Assembly (NCBI RefSeq): GCF_039539525.1
Contig: NZ_BAABDH010000038.1
Location: 1-64,000 of the forward strand
Source of the DNA: Hymenobacter algoricola
GTDB lineage: Bacteria; Bacteroidota; Bacteroidia; Cytophagales; Hymenobacteraceae
Length of the DNA stretch: 64,000 bases
Direction: 5' to 3'
The position numbers were made by a program, and so were the translations under genes. The notes beneath the pieces are model-generated. The model had not been told where the DNA came from. It saw only the letters and a program-made list of their open reading frames with translations, and searched no databases. Numbering within the stretch: position 1 is the stretch's first letter; every line of letters starts with the position of its first letter. Below are positions 33,343 to 41,283 of the stretch, one piece after another.

Positions 33343-35064
33343 CTACCGGCGGGAAGGCTTCTTGACCGGCGCTGCCGTGGCTCGTTGCTGCGGCGCTGCT
33401 CCCGGCTTGGCGGCAGGAGCGGCGGCTTTGGGGGCTGCTTTTAGCGCAGGCCGCTTTCTGACGGCGGCTTTCCGGACGGGGGCCTTCTTTTTATTCATCG
33501 CCGCTTTCAGGCTGGCCGCCGTTGGCTCGGGCCCGTATTTTACCTCGGCGGCATTCCGGTCCTTGGTGATGAACAGGTCGAATTCCACCCGGCGGTTGCG
33601 GGCCCGGCCGGCTTCGGCAGCGTTGCTGACCAACGGGTGAGTGGCACCGTAGCCGCGCAGCTGGAGGCGGCTTTCCGCGACGCCTTTGCTGAGCAGGTAG
33701 CGGCGGGCAGCTTCAGCCCGCTCCCGGGACAAGGCCAGGTTGAAGGCGACCGGGCCCCGGCTGTCGGTGTGGCCGGCGATGCTCAGGCTATGGTCGGGGT
33801 AAGCCGTCAGGATCGGGAGCAGGGCGGCCAGGGTGGGGTAGGAGGCGGGCAGCAGCGTGTCCTTGTTGGGCTCGAAGCTGATGGCGCGGGTAGCGTCCTG
33901 CAGGGTCTGACGGGTTTCGTCCTTGATGACCGGGCAGCCGCGGCGGCTGGCCGGACCCGGGCTGCCGGGGCAGCGGTCCTGGGCATCGGGCACCCCGTCG
34001 CCGTCATTATCCAGCGGGGCACTGGCGGCGAGGGCCGCCGGCGTAGCCGTGGTATCGGCGGGAGCCTCGGCTTTTACCGGGCAGCCCGTGAAGTCAACCG
34101 GGGTACCGGCGGCGGTACCGGGGCATTTGTCTTCCTGATCTACGATGCCGTCACTGTCGGTGTCAGGGCAGCCGCGCAGCTCGGCTTTGCCCGCCACCTC
34201 GGGGCAGGTGTCCTCGGCGTCGGTGATGCCGTCACTGTCTTTGTCGGGGCAGCCGAGCAGCTCGGCGGTGCCGGCCTCAGTAGGGCAGGTGTCGAGGTGG
34301 TCAGGCACGCCGTCGGCATCGCCGTCGAGCGGACAGCCCTGCAGGCTGACGGCAATGCCCTGAGCCGTGTTCGGGCACTTATCGAGGCGGTCGGTCACGC
34401 CGTCTTCGTCCGCGTCGTTGGCCTGGCCCATGTTGAAGTTCAGCCCCACGCTGTGCTGCAGAAACCGGTCGGCCCAGCGCGGGGTTTTCGGCTCCTGGGT
34501 GCCGTCGAGGTTGGCATTGAGCGGCAGGTGCTGACCGGTCTGCACAAACAGGCTGGTGCCACCGCCCAGCCGGAAGCTGATGCCGGCGGCCGTGAATACG
34601 TCGACGTAGCCCTTGTCCACGTCGGTGCGCCGGCCCATAAACTGGCTGGAGCGGCTGGCGTAGGTCCAGCCCGAGGCAGCCAGCAGGTAAGGCTGAAAAA
34701 AGGCGTTTTCCTTGAGGGCCCAGCCGTTATTGAGCTTGACCTTGAAGCCCAGGTTCAGATTGACAAGCGTGGTGACGAAGCGGGTGTCGGTGCCGTGGCT
34801 GCCCTCCAGCCGCCCGTAGAAGGCCTGGCTGTTCAGATCGAGGCCGCGGCTGAGGTACTGGTTGATGGCCAGCCCGACGGCGGGCCGGGTCGCGTCCTGC
34901 TGCCAGTAGTCGGAGCCGAAGTCGCCCTCATACTGCAGGCCGCTGCCGACCAGGCCCAGGCTGGTGCGGCGCTCCGCGGTTTGGGCAGTGGCTACGCCGG
35001 CAGGCAGGCACAGCAGCAAAGAAAGACCGGCCAGCAGCCGGAAGGGGGGTAGCAGTAGCGTCAT
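33343..35064 (-). CDS. OmpA-family protein with calcium-binding repeats and a basic tail
   Basis: A 573-residue outer-membrane protein. A signal peptide (to about residue 27) is followed by an amino-terminal barrel (to about 220). Five thrombospondin type 3-like repeats come next, with DADEDGVTDRLDKCP, DGDADGVPDHLDTCP, DKDSDGITDAEDTCP, DTDSDGIVDQEDKCP and DNDGDGVPDAQDRCP. An OmpA-type peptidoglycan-binding domain follows (LSIAGHTDSRGPVAFNLALS, RLQLRGYGATHPL, NRRVEFDLF). The last 55 or so residues are Lys/Arg/Ala/Pro-rich, unlike the family. The start at 35064 opens the signal peptide. Probable role: linking outer membrane and peptidoglycan. Confidence 0.92.
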   Translation of the reverse strand: MTLLLPPFRLLAGLSLLLCLPAGVATAQTAERRTSLGLVGSGLQYEGDFGSDYWQQDATRPAVGLAINQYLSRGLDLNSQAFYGRLEGSHGTDTRFVTTLVNLNLGFKVKLNNGWALKENAFFQPYLLAASGWTYASRSSQFMGRRTDVDKGYVDVFTAAGISFRLGGGTSLFVQTGQHLPLNANLDGTQEPKTPRWADRFLQHSVGLNFNMGQANDADEDGVTDRLDKCPNTAQGIAVSLQGCPLDGDADGVPDHLDTCPTEAGTAELLGCPDKDSDGITDAEDTCPEVAGKAELRGCPDTDSDGIVDQEDKCPGTAAGTPVDFTGCPVKAEAPADTTATPAALAASAPLDNDGDGVPDAQDRCPGSPGPASRRGCPVIKDETRQTLQDATRAISFEPNKDTLLPASYPTLAALLPILTAYPDHSLSIAGHTDSRGPVAFNLALSRERAEAARRYLLSKGVAESRLQLRGYGATHPLVSNAAEAGRARNRRVEFDLFITKDRNAAEVKYGPEPTAASLKAAMNKKKAPVRKAAVRKRPALKAAPKAAAPAAKPGAAPQQRATAAPVKKPSRR

Positions 35065-35353
35065 TGAAGCAAGGCGGTGTGCCGGCGCACAAGGTGCCGG
35101 AGCGGGCAAATAAAATGGGGTGGCAGCCCGCGGTTCTACGAAAGCAAGGCTCTTATGATACGCTATCCGGCGGCGGTTGGCCCAGCCCGGGGCTAAAAAT
35201 ATTCGCAACGTATAGTCGCGGCCCGCGCCTGCCGCCTAAGCAGCGGCGCTGCTGCCCCACCGGCCGCTTTTCCACCCGTTTTTCAGGGTCATCCCGCCAG
35301 TGGCTCGGGGCGTCGGCCGCGGCCGCGGCGCCTGCCCAAACCAGACCCCAGCG

Positions 35354-35587
35354 CTAAAAGGTGGCTGAGGTTATTATGAAATAAAGGGCGGCCAGGAAAA
35401 GAAGGGGGATACTGGTTACGATGATTTTGGCCTTGGTTTCAGTCGTGGAAGACCAGATCAGTGCGATACCAACAACGTGAAGCGGAATGGTAAAGATGAT
35501 GAGGTAAGGGCTGAGGCGAAGCAGGCAGGCAATGCTCAGGATTATAACGCCGGGTATAGGCCGCCGGCTTTGTTGTTTTGGCGCCAT
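35354..35587 (-). CDS. Small two-helix membrane protein
   Basis: A 77-residue protein with a short basic amino terminus (MAPKQQSRRP) and two to three hydrophobic segments (GVIILSIACLLRL, YLIIFTIPLHVVGIALIW, KIIVTSIPLLFLAALYFII). The start at 35587 is preferred over a longer frame whose extra residues overlap the upstream gene's end and look non-coding. No family recognised. It follows an SH3-like membrane protein on the same strand. Confidence 0.6.
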   Translation of the reverse strand: MAPKQQSRRPIPGVIILSIACLLRLSPYLIIFTIPLHVVGIALIWSSTTETKAKIIVTSIPLLFLAALYFIITSATF

Positions 35588-35680
35588 ATTCCAGTGGGGT
35601 TTCTTCGCCGGTGCTGGCGCGGGATGGTCGCGCGGGAGCTGCCGGCAGGCGACTGTGCTGCCCCCAACCCGCACCCCCGG

Positions 35681-36067
35681 TTAGCGCAGCGGCCCCTTTT
35701 GCGCCGCCAGCAGGGTAGAATCCGGAATCAGCAGGAACCGCCGCTGCACGTAGCCCTGCCGGCGCGGGTAGCCTTGCTCGGGCAGAGACACCCGGCACCA
35801 GCCGTCGGCCTGCACCGTATGCAAATCTACCGTGCCGCCTGCGTACACCGTCTCGACAGCAACCGAAGCCCGGGCCGTGTCCGTGGCCAGGGAGAAGACG
35901 ACCGCGCTTTTTGCCGTAACGGTTACCGGATGCCGGATAGGGCCCACCTGGTACTTAATCCAGAGCAGCAGGCCGGCGTTGAGCAGCAGCGTCCAGACGA
36001 CCAGCTGCGGCCAGTTTACGCGCAATGCCCCATTGCGCAGTTCTACGGGGGTGATTTTAAGAGCCAT
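35681..36067 (-). CDS. Membrane-anchored protein with an SH3-like domain
   Basis: A 128-residue protein with one amino-terminal membrane segment (LVVWTLLLNAGLLLWIKYQV, about 21-40). The extracytoplasmic part resembles a bacterial SH3 domain (VVFSLATDTARASVAVETVY, DGWCRVSLPE, GYVQRRFLLI). Such domains often bind peptidoglycan or proteins; the role here is unknown. The start at 36067 is preferred over one ten residues upstream because no feature supports the extra residues. Confidence 0.65.
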   Translation of the reverse strand: MALKITPVELRNGALRVNWPQLVVWTLLLNAGLLLWIKYQVGPIRHPVTVTAKSAVVFSLATDTARASVAVETVYAGGTVDLHTVQADGWCRVSLPEQGYPRRQGYVQRRFLLIPDSTLLAAQKGPLR

Positions 36068-36267
36068 GCCTGCTGAACGGGGTTGGAGTAGCAGCAAAAC
36101 TAGCTGATCAGCACGGTAACTAGCTACCGGTGCTAAAAGCCCCAGTCACTGGGCCGGACCGGGCAACTGCAACGCGCGGCTTAGGCAGTCGGAAACACTA
36201 TTTCCCCTGATCAGGCGCTTGGCCTCCGTCGGGTCGTCATCGAGGAAAGAGCCTTGCCTCCTCATTC

Positions 36268-36399
36268 CACACCCCTGGCTCAAGGAAGTATAGCAATTTC
36301 GTGAACGGTATACCCACCGGTCGGACGGCTTTTTCCGCCGTCCGACCGGTCGCTTCAACCACGATANTGGCACCGGGCACACCCCTGGCTCAAGGAAGT
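36268..36399. repeat. Direct repeats flanking a hairpin, with an ambiguous base
   Basis: The 22 bases at 36268-36289 are repeated exactly at 36378-36399. Between them a 14-base perfect stem (36316-36329 with 36337-36350) closes a 7-base loop. An undetermined base (n) is at 36366. The layout suggests a small duplicated or mobile repeat, or an assembly-sensitive site. Confidence 0.7.
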
Positions 36400-36479
36400 G
36401 AATGACTTGTGCAGGGAGTGAGGGGTAGGCTCCAGCAGTTGACTTGTTGTTTTGCGCTTGTCCGCTCCGTCTATTTTCA

Positions 36480-37000
36480 CGACATGGGGCTTGTACTGCG
36501 GGCCGATCTAATGGTTCCAAACAGATTGCCGGCTTGATCTGAAAGAATAATTCTTACGGTCCGGCCTTTCAATGAACTCATCAGCAGCGAAGTGTAACGG
36601 AGTATCGTTGGTCGCATCGGATTGTCTGCTTGCTCCCGAAATACAGGGCCATGCTGAGGGTCGCCGAAACAGCACTGCGGCTTCGGTTGCTTTGATGCCA
36701 AGGCTGTGGCAGCAATGCTTCGTGCGGTACCCTGCATGAAGAAATGCCGTCTGCGTACTCAGCAGCCCCTGAGCCAACCGCTTTATCCCTGTCCGAGTAC
36801 TCGGCAAGGACGGCATAGTTCCCGTCAGGGGCCGCCGAGCACGCAGAACTACTTTCCTGATTCCCCAGCGGCCTTTTCGAGTACCCGGCGGCCCCATCTG
36901 ATTGTAAGAAAGCCGCTGCTGAGTACTCGGAGCCGACCATCTGCGACTGATACAACGGCTTGGGCACCGTGGCAGAGCTGCCATCAGGCCTCGGGCTGGG
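36480..37000 (-). pseudogene. Possible decayed repeat-protein gene
   Basis: No single frame makes a convincing protein, but pieces in different minus-strand frames look like coding remnants. One frame has an ankyrin-like DATNDTPLHFAADEFIE near 36560-36610. Others have GRWGIRKVVL and PDGNYAVLAEYSDRDKAV near 36795-36880, which resemble WG-type repeats. The word GAGTACTCGG or near variants recurs four times (36750-36935). This fits a frameshifted pseudogene, although chance matches cannot be excluded. It sits downstream of, and partly abuts, the 36984 gene. Confidence 0.25.
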
Positions 37001-37685
37001 GTAGCCCGGAGTCCTGCTTCTTTTTGGAGGTAGTGTATTTATTCGCCTTCCCGAAATCAAAGAAGCTGTACACCTCCAGCGGGCTGTCGAACTTCAGCTC
37101 CAGCTGGGCCTTGAAGCGGCGCAGGGCGCGGGCCAGGGCCTGCCAGTCGGCGGCCAAGTGGATGCGGGCCTGGGAGATGCCGCCTTCGGTTTCGCTGCGG
37201 GTGGTTTGAGCCTTGGCCAGGAGCTGGTAGGCTTTCTGAGCCTCGGCCGCCAGGGTAGGGGAGCCCAGCGCCGTGGCGTGCTCGGTGTAGAGGGGCAGCA
37301 GCAGCTTGGAGTCGTCGAGCAGGCGGGTCTGGTCGCGGCCGGCGAGCTTGGTTTTGGTGTACTTCTTAAAGTCGGCGTAGATGGGAAGCTTACGCAGCCT
37401 GGGCGTCACGTAATCCTTCATGGTGTCGTCCACGAAGTCGAGCCACTTGGCGCGGGCGGCGCCAAATTCCAGCGTGTCGCCGCTGGTCGACTCGTTGGCG
37501 TCGCGCAGGCTCTCGTCGAAGCCGCCAAGGGCCGATTCGAGCTCGGTGAAAATAGACGTAAAGGCCGCGCCCAAATCGGCTTTGCGCCCCTTGGTGAGGG
37601 CGCTCGTGCCCAGGGCTTTAAAATTATGGCGCGACATGGGCAGCGTTGCAAAAAAATTGTCGAAGTAAGATTGGTAAGCGGGCAT
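36984..37685 (-). CDS. Helical cytosolic protein of unknown function
   Basis: A 233-residue predicted helical protein (MPAYQSYFDNFFATLPMSRH) with no signal peptide or catalytic motif. The carboxy terminus (EVYSFFDFGKANKYTTSKKK) is basic. I recall unannotated proteins like it in other Bacteroidota but no function. Upstream is an AT-rich stretch (37686-37790) with a TATCTTTT sequence on the minus strand resembling a -7 box. Confidence 0.75.
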   Translation of the reverse strand: MPAYQSYFDNFFATLPMSRHNFKALGTSALTKGRKADLGAAFTSIFTELESALGGFDESLRDANESTSGDTLEFGAARAKWLDFVDDTMKDYVTPRLRKLPIYADFKKYTKTKLAGRDQTRLLDDSKLLLPLYTEHATALGSPTLAAEAQKAYQLLAKAQTTRSETEGGISQARIHLAADWQALARALRRFKAQLELKFDSPLEVYSFFDFGKANKYTTSKKKQDSGLPQPEA

Positions 37686-37798
37686 GATGAATGGAAATAA
37701 TGATTAAAAGATAGCCCGGACCGTCGGGTGCGGGCCTGGGGTTAAGGTATTTAATTAAAGGGATAATAAAATATAAATGAATAAATAGTTGCGTTGCT

Positions 37799-38143
37799 GG
37801 CGCGAGTTTAGCGCAGCGTAACTCGTGCCGAACATTCGGGCGAGGCTGAGCCTCGCAGCACAACAACACGCTCGAACAAAAACGGGCGGCGCGGCTCCGG
37901 TTTGCCGCGGCTGCGGCAGGGGAGATACAATCTCCCCCTCATAACTGGTCACGAGTTACGCTACGCTAAGAGCCTGTTAAAAATTAGCGAAGTACTATGT
38001 TGCACAATGCCATTTATGGCGTCTAGTGACACTTTTGTAGCAGTGAGTCTATTGGGCTGACTACGAAAAATGGCTCTTTTTGTCTGTTTGAGCGAGGTAA
38101 TCATTCAGAAACTCTAATTTTTAACAGGCTCTAAACTCGCGCC
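37799..38143. repeat. Palindromic element split by a MITE
   Basis: The left arm (37799-37827) is complementary, with one mismatch in 29 bases, to a right arm made of 37950-37969 plus 38135-38143. The right arm is interrupted by the 162-base insertion at 37970-38131 and its 3-base duplication. Internal hairpins include GCGAGGCTGAGCCTCGC near 37840-37856 and GGGGAGATACAATCTCCCC at 37919-37937. Without the insertion the element is about 180 bases. No coding frame is supported. Confidence 0.8.
37970..38131. mobile_element. MITE with 18-base terminal inverted repeats
   Basis: GAGCCTGTTAAAAATTAG (37970-37987) and its exact complement (38114-38131) bound 162 bases without coding capacity. TAA flanks both ends (37967-37969 and 38132-38134) as a 3-base target duplication. 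A 3-base TNA duplication and ends starting GAG suggest mobilisation by an IS5-type transposase; this is inference. No transposase is in the window. The interior is AT-richer than its surroundings. Confidence 0.8.
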
Positions 38144-38222
38144 AGGCGCGGGGCCAGGCGCGATACTTCGCGTCTCCCCATCCGCGTCATTTGCACCGGG
38201 TTTGTTTAGAACAGTTTACAGA

Positions 38223-38314
38223 ACGAGGTAGAGACGCCTACTTGCGTCTCGTCGTCCGCGCCATAGCCCGATTATCGTTCAACGAGGAGACGCAAGTAGG
38301 CGTCTCCACCTCGT
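38223..38314. repeat. Dispersed hairpin element, copy 2
   Basis: 38223-38250 pairs with 38287-38314 with one mismatch in 28 bases, around a 36-base loop that shares the blocks TCGTCCG and TCGTTCAACG with the element at 20708-20802. It overlaps the 3' end of the 38238 reading frame. A related CGCGATACTTCGCGTCTCC sequence lies at 38159-38177. Confidence 0.8.
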
Positions 38315-39041
38315 CCGGGCAGCAGCGGCCGGCCCGACGTCGCTCGGCGGGGCCGCGAGAGTCCCGCGCCGGGTGGGGCCATTGTCTCGGCGCGGGCGGA
38401 TTCGTAGCACAGCTGCTCAGTGCGTAGGCGTCACTCGGCACAGCCGAGCGGCGGGGTAGAAGAAAGCCGATATCATTTACATGAAACTCGAAAAGATTGC
38501 CAGAAGTTAGATTGGCTTTGACATTCCAATAATAGCTGCCCCCATGTATCGCGCCCTTGTATTGGTGCTTCCATGTTGTATCCTGCGCATACAAGTTTAT
38601 TAGGTTGCCTATTCTTTCGGAGAGAGAATAAGGTTCCCAACTGGCGTTTATGAATATTATCTCCTCGTTGTTAACTGTGGTAAAACCGAAGTACTGACGT
38701 CGGTATTTGCGAAGTCTCCGATGAACGATAGGGGCTGCTCCTTGCCCTTGGTAACGGCTTCTGGAGTCTTCCTGTCGTAATTTTTTTTGTAGAATATACT
38801 CTGCTGATTCTATCTGGGCAAACGAGGGCGTGAACCGACGTGATGCCCCTTGTTTGGGTTGATCAAGAGATGGAAAGATGAACTCAGAACTATAGCCACT
38901 GGAGAAAATAGTGCCTTCAAAGTTGTTACCCTTGACATAGGTAGACGCTGAAGAAACTTTAGCAGAGGAGATGATACGCTGCCCTTTACAGATCTGAGCA
39001 GAGTAAAGACTTAGGATGACGACGCAGAGGAGTTTCTTCAT
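38238..39041 (-). CDS. Exported protein of unknown function with a repeat-derived tail
   Basis: A 267-residue reading frame. Residues 1-193 form a plausible exported protein (signal peptide MKKLLCVVILSLYSAQICKG, then a charged region and a beta-rich part ending NLFEFHVNDIGF). They are encoded by DNA clearly richer in A and T than the neighbours, suggesting acquisition by transfer. The last 75 or so residues are encoded by the GC-rich hairpin element and read as Arg/Pro/Ala-rich sequence unlike a folded protein. The native 3' end was probably lost to repeat insertion or rearrangement. The family is not recognised. Confidence 0.6.
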   Translation of the reverse strand: MKKLLCVVILSLYSAQICKGQRIISSAKVSSASTYVKGNNFEGTIFSSGYSSEFIFPSLDQPKQGASRRFTPSFAQIESAEYILQKKLRQEDSRSRYQGQGAAPIVHRRLRKYRRQYFGFTTVNNEEIIFINASWEPYSLSERIGNLINLYAQDTTWKHQYKGAIHGGSYYWNVKANLTSGNLFEFHVNDIGFLLPRRSAVPSDAYALSSCATNPPAPRQWPHPARDSRGPAERRRAGRCCPDEVETPTCVSSLNDNRAMARTTRRK

Positions 39042-39078
39042 GTAGGTTCAGATGCCAGTAGGCGGGCATTTCCACATC

Positions 39079-40890
39079 TTACCCCGCCGTATCCTCCACC
39101 TCATCCCCATCATCGACCATCACCTTGGCCAGCTTCTCGATGTTGAGGCTGCGGGCCGAGGCGTCGAAGATTTCGCGGTAGGTGCCGCGCAGCTCGTAGA
39201 GCTGCTCGTGGGTGCCGCTTTCCACCATGCGGCCCTGCTTCATCACGTAGATGCAGTCGGCGTCCACGATCTGGGCCAGGGAGTGGGAGATGATGACCAC
39301 CGTGCGGCCCTGCTTGATGGCATCGAGCGAGTTTTTGATCTGCTCGGTGGCAATGGCGTCAAGCGAGGCGGTGGGCTCGTCGAGAAAGATGATGGGCGGG
39401 TTTTTCAGAAACAGCCGCGCAATGGCAATGCGCTGCTGCTGCCCGCCGCTGAGCTGCTGGGCATCACTCTGGTAGCCCTTGGGCAGCTCCAGAATCTGGT
39501 CGTGGAGGTAGGCCTGGCGGGCGGCAGCTTCAATCTGGGCCAGGGTGGCGTCCATCAGGCCGTAGCGGATGTTTTCCTCAATGGTGCCCTTGAAGATGTG
39601 GTTTTTCTGGAGCACCAGCCCGATGCGGTGGCGCAGGGCGTGGGTGTCGTAGGCGGCCAGGGGCTGGCCGTCGAGCAGCAGCCGGCCGCGGCCCGGGGCG
39701 TAGAACTTGCAGAGCAGGTTGATAATCGTGCTTTTGCCCGCCCCGGAGAGGCCCACCAGGGCGGTGGTTTTGCCCGCCTCGATGGTCAGGCACACGTCGT
39801 GCAGGGCCTGGATGCCGCTGGGGTAGGTGAAGTCCACGTTGCAGAGGTCGAAGGTGCCCTGTACCCCGTCGGGTAGCAGGGGGCCGGTTTTCTCCACCGC
39901 GTCGTCGGCGTCGAGGATGTCGAAGAAGCCCTCGGAGTAGGTCAGCGCCTCGTTCATCTCGTCGTAGATGCGGTGCAGCTGGCGGATGGGCGCCGACACG
40001 TTGTTGAACAGCAGGATGTGGAACATGATGGCGCCGATGGACATCTGCCCGCCCAGCACCAGATAGGCCGTCAGGATGATGATGAACACCACGCCCACCT
40101 GCTCGACGAAGGTTTTGAGGCCGTCGTAGAGGAAGTTGGTTTTGCGGGTTTCGAGCTGGGCGGCCTGCAGGTTCTGCTGCAGCTGGCCCTGCTTTTCCTC
40201 CTCGTAGGTTTCCCGCACGAAGCTCTTAATCACCACCGCCGAATCGATGATGTTCACCAGGCCCTGACTTTTCAGCTCGCGCAGGCTGCGCAGGCCACGG
40301 CGGGTGCCGTTGAGCTTGTCGGCCTGCCGGTAGCTGATCCAGAAGTACACCGGCAGCACGGCCACGGCCACCAGGCCCACGTACACGTTGGCCGTAAACA
40401 TGACCACCAGGGCCACGATGGCGTTGGCAAACAGCGGCAGGATGTCGATAAAGAAGTTCTGTACCAGCTTCATCAGGCTTTCCACACCCCGGTCTACCCG
40501 GGTCTGGAGCTTGCCGGTCTGGTTGCCGCTGTCGGAGTAGAAGCCCAGCTCGTAGTTGAGAATCTTGTGGATGGCATCCTGAGACAGGGTACTGCTCACG
40601 CTGATGCGGATTTTCTCGCCGTAGAACTTCTGCCCGAACTGGATGAAGGTGTTGATGATTTCCTTGCCCAGCAGCAGCCCGCTGACCAGCAGCAGCAGGT
40701 CGGCGCCCTGGCGCAGGCCCTGGTTGCGGTCCAGCATGCTCTGCACCGTATCCACGGTGTAGCGCAGCACGAAGGGGTTGACCTGGGCGGCCAAGGAGCC
40801 CACCAGCGTGAGCAGCAGCGTGAAGAGGACGAGGCGCCGGTGCGGCAGCACGTAGGGATACAGGCGGCGGATAATCTCCCAGAGACTCAT
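39079..40890 (-). CDS. ABC transporter, fused permease and ATP-binding protein
   Basis: A 603-residue half-transporter of the exporter type. The membrane domain (about 1-320) has six predicted helices. The nucleotide-binding domain carries Walker A LVGLSGAGKSTIINLLCKF, the signature LSGGQQQRIAIARLF, Walker B PIIFLDEPTASLD and the switch His in VVIISHSLAQI. It would act as a homodimer or with another half exporting lipid, peptide or drug; the substrate is not evident. A frameshifted RDD-family remnant lies directly upstream on the same strand. Confidence 0.93.
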   Translation of the reverse strand: MSLWEIIRRLYPYVLPHRRLVLFTLLLTLVGSLAAQVNPFVLRYTVDTVQSMLDRNQGLRQGADLLLLVSGLLLGKEIINTFIQFGQKFYGEKIRISVSSTLSQDAIHKILNYELGFYSDSGNQTGKLQTRVDRGVESLMKLVQNFFIDILPLFANAIVALVVMFTANVYVGLVAVAVLPVYFWISYRQADKLNGTRRGLRSLRELKSQGLVNIIDSAVVIKSFVRETYEEEKQGQLQQNLQAAQLETRKTNFLYDGLKTFVEQVGVVFIIILTAYLVLGGQMSIGAIMFHILLFNNVSAPIRQLHRIYDEMNEALTYSEGFFDILDADDAVEKTGPLLPDGVQGTFDLCNVDFTYPSGIQALHDVCLTIEAGKTTALVGLSGAGKSTIINLLCKFYAPGRGRLLLDGQPLAAYDTHALRHRIGLVLQKNHIFKGTIEENIRYGLMDATLAQIEAAARQAYLHDQILELPKGYQSDAQQLSGGQQQRIAIARLFLKNPPIIFLDEPTASLDAIATEQIKNSLDAIKQGRTVVIISHSLAQIVDADCIYVMKQGRMVESGTHEQLYELRGTYREIFDASARSLNIEKLAKVMVDDGDEVEDTAG

Positions 40891-40922
40891 GAACAGCGGC
40901 AGGCGGACGGAGGATGTCCGGG

Positions 40923-41214
40923 TTAGACGCGGGGAGTGGGGGTGGGGTTATCCGAAAAGCCGTACCGCTCGACCACCACGGTTTTGGCGGCCTTGTCTGT
41001 GCCAGGCCCGCGCCGGCGTCAGCGGCTCTCCTGGTAGGTTCACCGCTTTGAGGCCCATCAGGTGCTGGCCCAGGCTGCCGGCATACGCCGTAGTTTCCAT
41101 GAACGCGCTGTAGAGGATGTAAACCACCAGAGCCAGGTTGCGGATGAGGGTGCGCCGGACAAGAAAATTCTGGAACGCCGCGGGATTATGCCGGTCATTA
41201 TTAATGGGCGCTGA
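40923..41214 (-). pseudogene. Remnant of an RDD-family membrane protein
   Basis: Read on the minus strand, the frame open from 41214 gives NPAAFQNFLVRRTLIRNLAL, VVYILYSAFMETTAYAGSLG and QHLMGLKAVNLPGEPLTPAR. This matches the RDD-domain pattern (membrane helix, then E-S/T...G-x-x-L-G-x-x-L-x-G-L-K-V). There is no good start codon. After about 41010 the meaningful frame shifts by one, to DKAAKTVVVERYGFSDNPTP and a TAA at 40925-40923. The loss of the 5' part and the frameshift mark it as a pseudogene. Confidence 0.6.
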
Positions 41215-41232
41215 CTACCTGATTAAACCCAA

Positions 41233-41261
41233 AAAAGCCCCGGCATCGGGCCGGGGCTTTT
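41233..41261 (-). terminator. Terminator of the beta-helix protein gene
   Basis: A 12-base perfect stem (41233-41244 with 41250-41261) and a 5-base loop. On the minus strand a six-T run follows. It lies 23 bases beyond the stop at 41284. Confidence 0.85.
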
Positions 41262-41283
41262 CCTGAGAATACATAGTGGAAAA

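Noticed and set aside
33182..33640. A 152-codon plus-strand open frame overlapping the 3' end of the OmpA gene
   Set aside because: Low-complexity Ala/Arg translation, antisense to the basic tail of a confident gene.
36268..36399. Possible CRISPR repeat pair
   Set aside because: Only two copies of the 22-base repeat, spaced 110 bases apart, with a hairpin between; no array and no cas genes.
36146..36520. A 124-codon minus-strand open frame containing an undetermined residue
   Set aside because: It spans the direct repeats and hairpin, contains the ambiguous base and has no protein-like pattern.
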